A stretch of DNA of 7,548 nucleotides from Verrucomicrobiota bacterium (lineage in GTDB: Bacteria; Verrucomicrobiota; Verrucomicrobiae; Chthoniobacterales; UBA10450). A model generated the notes under the pieces. That model was not told the origin of the DNA. It saw only the letters and a program-made list of their open reading frames with translations, and searched no databases. The first letter of the stretch is position 1. The number at the start of each line of letters is the position of its first letter. The stretch covers positions 545-8,092 of the forward strand of contig QHOZ01000141.1 of NCBI GenBank assembly GCA_003219495.1. Direction: 5' to 3'. The translations under genes and the position numbers were made by a program. Below, piece after piece: positions 1 through 6,065 of the stretch.

Positions 1-2
1 TG

Positions 3-755
3 CTGGCTCATTGCCGGGAGTACAATTTGGTCGGCAACGGCGTGGTGAATGAAGGTTACTGGAGCACGCTCATCGGTTTGCCGGGCTGGCCCGCGGCCGG
101 CGAGGAAGCGATCGTGATGCGGAATATTTTACTCGCCGAACTTTGCGATCATCACATTCATTGCCAACACATCAGCGCCACTGGCAGCGTGCGGTTGCTT
201 CGCGAAGCGCGGAAACGCAGTGTGAAAATCAGCGGCGAAGTTTGTCCCCACCACATCGCGCTCACGGATGAGGCGATCCAGAATTTCGACACCAATTGCA
301 AAATGAATCCGCCGTTGCGCACGAAAGAAGATGTCGATGCGATATTGGAAGGAATCGCCGATGGCACGTTGTCGATCTTGTGTTCCGACCACGCGCCGCA
401 CGCGAGTTTCGAAAAGGAAGTCGAGTTCGACCAGGCGCCGTTCGGAATCGTAGGACTCGAGACCGAGCTCGGATTGTTCATCGATCTGCTCGTTCACAAA
501 CATCGCAAAATCGATATCGCGCGTTTAATCGAGATGTACACCGTCGAGCCCGCGAAGTTGTTGAAGCTGAGCGCGGGGACTTTGGCCGTCGGCGCGCCCG
601 CTGATGTCACGCTGATCGATCCCGATCTTGAGTGGACGGTGAAGATCGACAAGTTCGAATCCGCGTCGCGCAATTCGCCGTTTGATGGATGGAAATTGAA
701 GGGCCGCGCGGTGCAAACAATCGTCGGCGGAAAAACCCTTTGGAAATTATCCTGA
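3..755 (+). CDS. pyrC: Dihydroorotase, C-terminal part (5' end outside the window)
   Basis: Zinc amidohydrolase that cyclises N-carbamoyl-aspartate to dihydroorotate in cytoplasmic de novo pyrimidine synthesis. The open frame enters from the left edge, so about 250 C-terminal residues are present of the roughly 420-430 usual for the family; the N-terminal His-x-His metal site and the carboxylated Lys lie outside. Visible family motifs are Asn-Glu-Gly at about 48-56, the His-containing HHIHCQHIS segment near 147-173, CPHH (metal His) near 243-254, KMNPPLR near 300-320 and SDHAPH at 384-401, whose Asp is the expected catalytic base. The C-terminus has the usual amidohydrolase features: a Pro-Ala-Lys-Leu-Leu segment, a Gly-Ala-Pro-Ala-Asp-Val turn and a final beta strand. 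The PyrC-type assignment is strong. A catalytically inactive PyrC-like paralogue is unlikely because the visible active-site residues are kept. A TTG at 27 is in frame but is not the true start, since family sequence continues upstream of it. The stop overlaps the end of the CBS gene on the other strand. Confidence 0.93.
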   Translation: MAHCREYNLVGNGVVNEGYWSTLIGLPGWPAAGEEAIVMRNILLAELCDHHIHCQHISATGSVRLLREARKRSVKISGEVCPHHIALTDEAIQNFDTNCKMNPPLRTKEDVDAILEGIADGTLSILCSDHAPHASFEKEVEFDQAPFGIVGLETELGLFIDLLVHKHRKIDIARLIEMYTVEPAKLLKLSAGTLAVGAPADVTLIDPDLEWTVKIDKFESASRNSPFDGWKLKGRAVQTIVGGKTLWKLS

Positions 756-1196
756 GTAGCCGCCGCTGATGTAGCTCTCCAAATGCGCAATGGTTGCGCT
801 TTGGCAGGAGATCACGTGTTTGACCAAATCGCCGATCGAGATTACGCCGATCACTTTCTCGGCTTCAAGCACGGGTAGGTGGCGAATTCTTTTGTCCGTC
901 ATCACGCGCAAACATTCCTCAACGCCTTCGTTGGGATGCGTGACGGTCAAATTCGATGACATGATGTCGGCAACTTTTGTCTCCGCGGATTTTTTTCCGC
1001 GCAGCATCACTTTGCGCGCATAATCGCGCTCGGATAACATGCCAACGAGTTTGTCGCCTTTCATGACCAGGAGCGCGCCGACGTTTTTCTCGTCCATCAT
1101 TTTGACGGCGTCGTCGACGCACGTCTCCGGCGTTACCGAAAAGATCTCGCGGCTTTTTTGCCCGAGGACAGCGCTAATGTTTCCGCTTACGTCCAT
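747..1196 (-). CDS. Two-CBS-domain protein (tandem CBS pair)
   Basis: A 149-residue protein that is almost only a Bateman module: CBS1 at about residues 18-72 and CBS2 at about 82-130. Each ends in the Gly-x-x-Ser-x-x-Asp signature that contacts nucleotide ribose (GMLSERD at 52-58, GVISIGD at 117-123). Such stand-alone pairs bind adenine nucleotides and act as small cytosolic energy or ligand sensors; the partner cannot be told from sequence. The frame stays open to an ATG at 1310, but I chose the ATG at 1196. Homologues start close to the Ile-Ser-Ala-Val-Leu segment, the upstream residues look like translated non-coding DNA, and a promoter candidate at 1221-1250 would start transcription downstream of the alternative ATGs at 1310 and 1232. 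No Shine-Dalgarno is evident. Its last 9 bases overlap the dihydroorotase gene tail-to-tail. Confidence 0.88.
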   Translation of the reverse strand: MDVSGNISAVLGQKSREIFSVTPETCVDDAVKMMDEKNVGALLVMKGDKLVGMLSERDYARKVMLRGKKSAETKVADIMSSNLTVTHPNEGVEECLRVMTDKRIRHLPVLEAEKVIGVISIGDLVKHVISCQSATIAHLESYISGGYSG

Positions 1197-1220
1197 AAAA
1201 TCGCCAAATCGCGGAGGGTT

Positions 1221-1250
1221 AAAATACAACATGCCGCGGCGGGCTGGCAA
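1221..1250 (-). promoter_or_regulatory. Candidate sigma70-type promoter for the CBS gene
   Basis: On the - strand, TTGCCA (1245-1250, 5 of 6 matches to TTGACA) is followed after 18 bases by TATTTT (1221-1226, 4 of 6 matches to TATAAT). The predicted transcript start near 1214 gives a leader of about 18 bases before the ATG at 1196. Found by eye only. Confidence 0.4.
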
Positions 1251-1316
1251 AAGAATTCTCGGCGCGGCGATTGTCATTGAGATACGAACGGCAGGTGCCT
1301 TAGCATCCAAGCCGCT

Positions 1317-1655
1317 ATGAGTTGGAGCAGAGAGGAAGCGTTGACCGATCCGGCGATTGCCAATCCAATGAAGCTTCTGTCGGAGTTCCGGTTCTCGCTT
1401 CGAGATATTCCAACCGAAATCGTCGTGCGCCTATTTAAACCGGTGCACTCGGGCAAGATCGTCATTCAACGCAGCCACGACATCGCAGTCGACGGCGCCG
1501 GCGCCGCGGCGGCTGAAAGTTTCGATGAGGATTGCTCGGAAGGGGAAGCCCTCCGCGAAGCGGTGAATCATCTGGTGAACGTCTACAGCGCCGCGCGCGC
1601 AAAAGGTTTGAAACCGGATGCGTCGTGGCTAAAGCCGAATCCGGATTTCAGATAA
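1317..1655 (+). CDS. Uncharacterised 112-aa protein
   Basis: I do not recognise a family. The 112-residue product has no signal peptide or membrane segment and is probably cytosolic. Residues about 18-60 look like alternating beta strands (FRFSLRDIPTEIVVRLFKP, then KIVIQRSHDIAV). Next come a short Gly/Ala-rich turn (GAGAAAA) and an acidic stretch (SFDEDCSEGEA). A helix (about residues 77-95) and a Pro/Asn/Lys-rich tail ending in Asp-Phe-Arg close the protein. It is likely real: it fills the gap between the divergent CBS gene and the convergent sufD, its codon choice resembles that of its neighbours, and the opposite frames give no better protein. The ATG at 1317 is the first good start, with only a weak AGGTG (1293-1297) about 19 bases upstream and no convincing promoter. 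It ends 8 bases before the sufD stop, convergently. Confidence 0.62.
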   Translation: MSWSREEALTDPAIANPMKLLSEFRFSLRDIPTEIVVRLFKPVHSGKIVIQRSHDIAVDGAGAAAAESFDEDCSEGEALREAVNHLVNVYSAARAKGLKPDASWLKPNPDFR

Positions 1656-1663
1656 GCTGCGAA

Positions 1664-2986
1664 CTAGCTGCGCTCTGCAAATTTCGCTTCGATTAAGCGA
1701 TTCAAATGTTCGGCGATTGCCGGTTGATCGAGGCGCTGAATGACTTCGTTGAGAAATCCGGCGACGATGAGGCGTTGCGCGGCCTTTTGCGGAATTCCCC
1801 GCGAACGAAGATAAAACATTTCATCCTCGTTGATTTGTCCCGAGGTGGCGCCATGTGTGCAACGAACATTGTCGGCAAGAATTTCCAGACCCGGCATTGA
1901 GTTCGCTTCCGAATCGTCGCTCAAAAGAAGATTGCGAACTTTTTGATACGCGTCGGTGAAATGCGCGTGCGGCTCGACACGAATCAGGCCGCCAAAAGTG
2001 CAACGCGCCTTGTCATCGAGCGAATTTTTATAAAGGAGATCGCTCGCAGTGTGCGGTGAAATGTGGTCCTGCAACGTGCGCGAATCGAACTCCTGTTCCT
2101 TCGTCGCTACCGAAACGGCCAGCATGTCGCTCCGCGCGCCTTCGCCGATCAATCGGCTCAATCCTTCGAAACGCGCATAGCGCGCGCCGACGTTCAGATT
2201 CAAACTCATCGCCGATGCATCGTGATCGGCGGTGGTTGAGTTCATTTGCAGCGCGACCGTGTTGCGACTCCACTCCTGCGCGCAAACGTAGGTGACTTTC
2301 GCACCCGGCCCGGCGATCAAATCGTTCACGCCGCAGGCGAATCCGGCCGAGTTGCGATCACACGAGCGGAAATGCTCGATCACCGTGACCTTGGCGAGCT
2401 CGTCGGTAACGAGAAGCAGATGTGGAAAGATCGACATGTTGTCGTGACGCAACCAATGGAAGATCTCAATCGGTTGCTCGATCTCGACGCCACGCGGCAC
2501 GAAAAGAAACGTGCCGTTGGAAACAAGCGCTTGATGAAGCGCGGCAAATTTCGCAGACCCGAGCTTTGCCTCCGTAGACATGAAATATTTTCGGAAAAGA
2601 TCGGCGTGCTCGATCATTGCGCGCTCGAGCGGTTGAAAAATGACGCCGCGTTTTTTTAAATCGTCGGAAACGATTGTGCGCTCGACGAGTTGATCGTTCG
2701 CAAAAATCATTCGCGCGGCCGAGTGCTCGAGGCCCCGGGAATACTTCAGAATGGTTTTGCGATCTTCCTCGGAAAGCGCCGCCGGACGTTTGAACTTGGA
2801 AAGATCGAGAAGATCGACGTTCGAAAAACGCCACGATTGATCTTTGCGAGTCGGGCGAGGGATTGATTCGAACTTTTCCCAGGCCGCGCGTTGCTGGTCA
2901 CGAAACCAATCGGGCAATTCCGCGGAATCGTCCGGACCGGAAAGCATCGCCGACTTTAGATTTTGCTCCTGTGTGACTGACGGCAT
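1664..2986 (-). CDS. sufD: Fe-S cluster assembly protein SufD
   Basis: SufD partners SufB in the SufBC2D scaffold that builds Fe-S clusters in the cytoplasm; it is not an ATPase. The 440-residue product has the family layout: a helical N-terminal domain (about 1-135, with the Pro-Thr-Arg-Lys-Asp-Gln-Ser-Trp-Arg segment at 45-53), a long right-handed beta-helix core (about 150-370) and a C-terminal helical domain. The C-terminal signature is clear: Arg-Cys-Thr-His-Gly-Ala-Thr at 375-381, then FYLRSRGI at 391-398. By family alignment from memory, His378 corresponds to the conserved SufD His (His360 in E. coli) at the SufB-SufD cluster-forming interface. The ATG at 2986 gives a normal length; no Shine-Dalgarno is visible. 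It follows sufB by 32 bases and is the last suf gene here; sufS, sufE/U and sufA are not in the window. Confidence 0.96.
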   Translation of the reverse strand: MPSVTQEQNLKSAMLSGPDDSAELPDWFRDQQRAAWEKFESIPRPTRKDQSWRFSNVDLLDLSKFKRPAALSEEDRKTILKYSRGLEHSAARMIFANDQLVERTIVSDDLKKRGVIFQPLERAMIEHADLFRKYFMSTEAKLGSAKFAALHQALVSNGTFLFVPRGVEIEQPIEIFHWLRHDNMSIFPHLLLVTDELAKVTVIEHFRSCDRNSAGFACGVNDLIAGPGAKVTYVCAQEWSRNTVALQMNSTTADHDASAMSLNLNVGARYARFEGLSRLIGEGARSDMLAVSVATKEQEFDSRTLQDHISPHTASDLLYKNSLDDKARCTFGGLIRVEPHAHFTDAYQKVRNLLLSDDSEANSMPGLEILADNVRCTHGATSGQINEDEMFYLRSRGIPQKAAQRLIVAGFLNEVIQRLDQPAIAEHLNRLIEAKFAERS

Positions 2987-3018
2987 GATGTCGATTTTGC
3001 GGGAAGGACGCGCCGGCG

Positions 3019-4428
3019 TTAACCGACTGAGCCTTCCATCTCGAGCTCGATTAAACGTTTGAGCTCGACCGAATACTCCATTGGAAATTGACGAACGAGA
3101 TCGTTCACAAATCCGTTCACGCTCAAGCTCATCGCCTGCGCTTCGCTCAAACCGCGTTGCTGCATGTAAAAAATCTGCTCGGCGCTGACTTGCGACACGC
3201 TCGCTTCGTGTTGAACCGCGTTACCGGTCCCACGAACGGTGATCGCAGGATATGTATCGGTGCGCGAGGTGGAGTTGATCAAGAGCGCGTCGCACTCGGT
3301 GTTGTTTTTGCAATTCTTGAGATGCTTCGGGACGTGGACGAGCCCGCGATAAGTAGCGCGGCCGGTGCCGATCGAGATCGATTTAGAAATGATGTTCGAA
3401 GTCGTCTCATCAGCAGCATGAATCATTTTCGCGCCCGTGTCCTGATGCTGACCGTTATTCGCGAGCGCGATTGACAGAACCTCGCCGCGCGCTTTGCGGC
3501 CCTTCAGAACCACGCCCGGATATTTCATCGTTAGGCGCGAGCCGATGTTGCAATCGATCCATTTGATCTCGGCATCCTCGTGCGCGAGTCCGCGTTTCGT
3601 CACCAAATTGAAAACGTTGGCCGACCAATTTTGCACGGTGATGTATTGAATCTTCGCACCCTTGAGCGCGACGAGTTCGACCACCGCGCTGTGCAAGGTC
3701 GCAGTCTCGAATTTCGGCGCGGTACAGCCTTCCATGTAAGTCACTTCGCTGCCTTCATCGGCGATGATGAGGGTGCGCTCGAATTGCCCAAAGCTTTCGG
3801 CGTTGATTCGGAAATACGCCTGAAGCGGATGTTTCACTTTTACTCCGGGCGGAACGTAGATGAAGGAGCCGCCGCTGAAGACGGCCGCGTTCAGCGCGCT
3901 GAATTTGTTATCGGAGATCGGAATGACTTTGCCGAACCATTTCCGGAAAATCTCCGGATGCTCTTTTAAGCCTTCGGTCGAGCCGACGAAAATGACGCCT
4001 TGTTCGCCGACCGCTTTCTTGATGTTCGAATAGACCGCTTCGCTGTCGAACTGCGCTTCGACGCCGGCGAGAAATTTGCGTTCCTGTTCGGGAATGCCGA
4101 GACGTTCGAACGTACGCTTGATGTCCTCCGGCACTTCTTCCCAAGTGCGCTTCGTGCCACCGCCTTGGGCCAGATAGTAACGAATTTTATCGAAATCGAT
4201 CGTCTCGAGATCTTTGCTGGCCCAATGCGTTGGAAGCGGTTTCTCGAGAAATGTTTTCAAGCCGCGCAGACGAAATTCGCGTACCCAATCCGGATCCTCT
4301 TTGAGGTCGGAAATGAAGTGGACCGTTTTCTCGCTCAAGCCACGGCCGGCATCCTTCGCGTAATCCATTTTGTAATGGAAGTCGCCGACGTTGCGATCGA
4401 TATCGACTGCTTTGGCTTCAGGTTTCAT
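3019..4428 (-). CDS. sufB: Fe-S cluster assembly scaffold SufB
   Basis: SufB is the scaffold subunit that receives sulfur and assembles the nascent Fe-S cluster with SufC and SufD. The product has 469 residues, in the normal range for the family. An N-terminal helical region (about 25-130, with the Trp-Val-Arg-Glu-Phe-Arg and Leu-Pro-Thr-His-Trp segments) precedes the beta-helix core (about 180-400) and a C-terminal helical domain. Expected key residues are present. Cys379 in [10 protein letters not shown] corresponds to the sulfur-accepting Cys405 of E. coli; His407-Glu408 in QHEAS match the interface His/Glu pair; Cys235 lies in the conserved [16 protein letters not shown] at 420-429 is the family's terminal signature. 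The ATG at 4428 is 8 bases past the sufC stop, with an SD-like TAAGG overlapping that stop, suggesting translational coupling. The gene is intact, in contrast to sufC. Confidence 0.97.
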   Translation of the reverse strand: MKPEAKAVDIDRNVGDFHYKMDYAKDAGRGLSEKTVHFISDLKEDPDWVREFRLRGLKTFLEKPLPTHWASKDLETIDFDKIRYYLAQGGGTKRTWEEVPEDIKRTFERLGIPEQERKFLAGVEAQFDSEAVYSNIKKAVGEQGVIFVGSTEGLKEHPEIFRKWFGKVIPISDNKFSALNAAVFSGGSFIYVPPGVKVKHPLQAYFRINAESFGQFERTLIIADEGSEVTYMEGCTAPKFETATLHSAVVELVALKGAKIQYITVQNWSANVFNLVTKRGLAHEDAEIKWIDCNIGSRLTMKYPGVVLKGRKARGEVLSIALANNGQHQDTGAKMIHAADETTSNIISKSISIGTGRATYRGLVHVPKHLKNCKNNTECDALLINSTSRTDTYPAITVRGTGNAVQHEASVSQVSAEQIFYMQQRGLSEAQAMSLSVNGFVNDLVRQFPMEYSVELKRLIELEMEGSVG

Positions 4429-4439
4429 TGTGGACCTTA
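4429..4439 (-). promoter_or_regulatory. SD-like site of sufB overlapping the sufC stop codon
   Basis: On the - strand the sufC stop TAA (4437-4439) runs into AAGG (4435-4438), which lies 6 bases before the sufB ATG. This is one of the few plausible ribosome-binding sites in the window. It suggests sufB translation is coupled to ribosomes finishing sufC, which matters because sufC is frameshifted. Confidence 0.5.
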
Positions 4440-5175
4440 TCGTGTGAGAACTGGTTCCTTCGTATTTTCACGCGCCCAATCGTAGCCGCGCTCCTCGAGC
4501 TCGAGCGCCAATTCTTTTCCGCCGCTGCGCACAATGCGACCAGCAACCATCACGTGCACGTGATCGGGAACGATGTAATTCAAAAGTCGTTGGTAGTGGG
4601 TGATGAGGAGAACACCGAGATCCGGTCCGCGCATCGTGTTCACTCCACGCGAAACTATTTTCAGAGCGTCGATGTCGAGACCGCTGTCGGTTTCATCCAG
4701 AATCGCGTACTTCGGTTGCAACATCGCGAGCTGCAAAATCTCGGTTCGTTTCTTTTCACCGCCCGAAAATCCTTCATTCACCGAACGCGAAGTGAAGGAG
4801 CGATCCATGCCGAGCAGCTCCATCTTTTCGTAAAGCTTCGCGTAATACTCGGTCGCTTCGAGCTCTTCGCCTTCGGGCAAACGCGCTTGCAAAGCCGCGC
4901 GTAAAAAATTCGCGATCGTCACGCCAGGAATTTCGCTCGGATATTGAAACGCCAGGAACAATCCTTTGCGGGCACGCTCGTCCGCTTCCATCCCGAGAAC
5001 GTCTTCGCCGTCGGCCGTCACTTTACCTTTAGTCACATGATAATCAGGATGGCCTGCGATTACCTTCGCCAAAGTGCTCTTGCCGGAGCCGTCGGGGCAC
5101 AGCCAGGGTGAGCCCGCGGACGATCTGCTGATCGCCGATGGATACATGGAGATTGTCCACTCGGAGTTCGCTCAT
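4437..5175 (-). pseudogene. sufC: SufC ATPase gene, disrupted by an apparent ~29-base deletion and frameshift
   Basis: SufC is the ABC-type ATPase that drives SufBC2D. The family start [11 protein letters not shown] is encoded from the ATG at 5175 and reads 26 codons up to LAV (codon 5098-5100). From 5096 onward the next frame gives PDGSGKST and a perfect SufC remainder. That includes the Q-loop FQYPSEIPG, the ABC signature FSGGEKKR, Walker [13 protein letters not shown] and the H-loop LITHY. Family members have about ten more residues between these blocks (the Gly-Glu-x-His-Ala-x-Met-Gly strand that opens Walker A). The frame change needs a loss of 2 modulo 3 bases, so a 29-base deletion fits both constraints. 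Restored length would be about 255 residues, typical of SufC. As read, frame 1 stops near 5044. An ATG at 5147 opens the second frame but gives an unnatural N-terminus lacking the first Walker A Gly. The cause may be a true mutation or an assembly error. Confidence 0.9.
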
Positions 5176-5187
5176 AGAAGGGATCAC

Positions 5188-5216
5188 AATATAGGTTGAT
5201 GTGGGGCGATTGCGAA
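5188..5216 (-). promoter_or_regulatory. Candidate sigma70-type promoter for sufCBD
   Basis: On the - strand, TTCGCA (5211-5216, 4 of 6) and TATATT (5188-5193, 5 of 6) are separated by an ideal 17 bases. Transcription would begin near 5181, only about 6 bases before the sufC ATG at 5175. The message would be nearly leaderless, consistent with the absence of a Shine-Dalgarno. By-eye prediction. Confidence 0.45.
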
Positions 5217-5233
5217 CGCGGATTTTGCCGTGA

Positions 5234-5255
5234 GCGGGCCTGAAAACGGCGGGCC
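5234..5255. repeat. Short direct repeat in the divergent suf/receiver promoter region
   Basis: The heptamer GCGGGCC occurs at 5234-5240 and again at 5249-5255, a 15-base period. It sits between the two predicted promoter cores. It could be an operator, but a GC-rich heptamer pair may also arise by chance. Confidence 0.25.
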
Positions 5256-5275
5256 ATATTGGCGCAGAAAGCATT

Positions 5276-5281
5276 TATAAT
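5276..5281 (+). promoter_or_regulatory. Candidate -10 element for the receiver/kinase operon
   Basis: A perfect TATAAT at 5276-5281 lies 40 bases before the GTG start at 5322. No good -35 is found 16-18 bases upstream (GCCATA at 17). TTGGCG at 5259 is too close. If real, this promoter may depend on an activator. Confidence 0.4.
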
Positions 5282-5321
5282 TTCTAGGAAATCAGGCATT
5301 GCGATTGCTGACTAATGGGCA

Positions 5322-6053
5322 GTGCACTCCGAAGGCAAATCACCCCCCGCTAGTCGCAAGTCGATCTCGAAAGAGGCGGTTTCGAAAGCAACCAGCGAGC
5401 TCAACAACTTGCTACAAATCATTTCCGGAACCAGCGCCGAGATCGGCAATCTTTGGGAAGGAACCGAAGGTTCCGATCAATACCTGAGCATGCTGCGGTC
5501 GAGCATTCAGCGCGCGGAATCGGTCGCGGCGCAGCTCGCTGAGCAAGCCGGCGGCACCGACAAGAAAGTCGTGATGCATCCCGAGCTCGCCTCGTTCATG
5601 AAACCGAAAACGATTTCGGAAATGCCGCGCGTGAAGCCGACGATTTTAGTCGTAGACGACGAAGGCATGGCGCTCGTGCTATTGAAGCGACTGCTGAGCG
5701 AAGCGGGTTATCAGGTCGTGACCGCGCAGTCCGGCTTTGAAGCGCTCGATCTTTTCCGCCGCCAACCGCATGGATTTCAGTTGGTCCTGCTCGATCTGAC
5801 AATGCCATTCATGGATGGCGAAGAAACTTTTCAGCGGCTTCGCGAAATTCGCACCGACATTCCGGTTGTTCTTTGCACCGGATTCATTCAGCGCAATCGG
5901 CTAGATCGTTTGATGAGCGCCGGCATCGCTGGATTTTTGCGCAAACCGCTCGCGCCGGACGAAATCGTCGATCACGTCCGACAAATTCTCGCCGGACTCA
6001 AGTTCGCGCAATCGTGCGACTCAACTTCGGAGAGTGCGCCCATAGCTGGCTAA
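5322..6053 (+). CDS. Receiver-domain protein with an N-terminal degenerate kinase dimerisation (DHp-like) segment
   Basis: A 243-residue cytosolic signalling protein. Residues about 17-77 resemble the dimerisation/phosphoacceptor helices of hybrid kinases: SELNNLLQIISG at 25-36 matches the usual His-Asp/Glu-Phe/Leu-Asn-Asn-Leu-Leu box, then a second helix RAESVAAQLAEQAGG (64-78). The phosphoacceptor His position is Ser25, and no ATPase domain follows. A linker (79-105) leads to a complete receiver domain (about 106-225) with acidic pair Asp112-Asp113, phosphoacceptor Asp158 (LLDLTMP), Thr186 and Lys208 (RKPL). There is no DNA-binding output domain; the short tail (226-243) is Ser-rich. A stop at 5313 in frame makes the GTG at 5322 the earliest start; it has no clear Shine-Dalgarno. 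The kinase gene follows 12 bases downstream in the same frame, implying an operon in which this protein probably accepts phosphate from that kinase and uses the DHp-like part to dimerise. The pairing is inference. Confidence 0.87.
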   Translation: MHSEGKSPPASRKSISKEAVSKATSELNNLLQIISGTSAEIGNLWEGTEGSDQYLSMLRSSIQRAESVAAQLAEQAGGTDKKVVMHPELASFMKPKTISEMPRVKPTILVVDDEGMALVLLKRLLSEAGYQVVTAQSGFEALDLFRRQPHGFQLVLLDLTMPFMDGEETFQRLREIRTDIPVVLCTGFIQRNRLDRLMSAGIAGFLRKPLAPDEIVDHVRQILAGLKFAQSCDSTSESAPIAG

Positions 6054-6065
6054 CGCAGTCGGAGA

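Noticed and set aside
1655..1672. AGCTGCG direct repeat between the hypothetical gene and sufD as a terminator
   Set aside because: It is a direct, not inverted, repeat and has no T-tract; too short to call.
2246..2659. 137-residue + strand open frame opposite sufD
   Set aside because: Antisense to the conserved SufD core; no coding evidence of its own.
4428..4904. Long + strand open frame opposite sufC
   Set aside because: It is antisense to a strongly recognised SufC sequence and has no family features; a shadow of the GC-rich codon pattern.
5097..5147. ATG at 5147 as the real start of a shorter functional SufC
   Set aside because: The leader it encodes ([17 protein letters not shown]) is out-of-frame SufC sequence and the first Walker A glycine would be missing, so a functional ATPase is not expected.
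5044..5274. Separate small gene starting upstream of sufC
   Set aside because: From 5175 it is simply the true N-terminus of SufC ([11 protein letters not shown]) in the pre-deletion frame; the residues before that Met resemble no protein, and the residues after the junction are out of frame.
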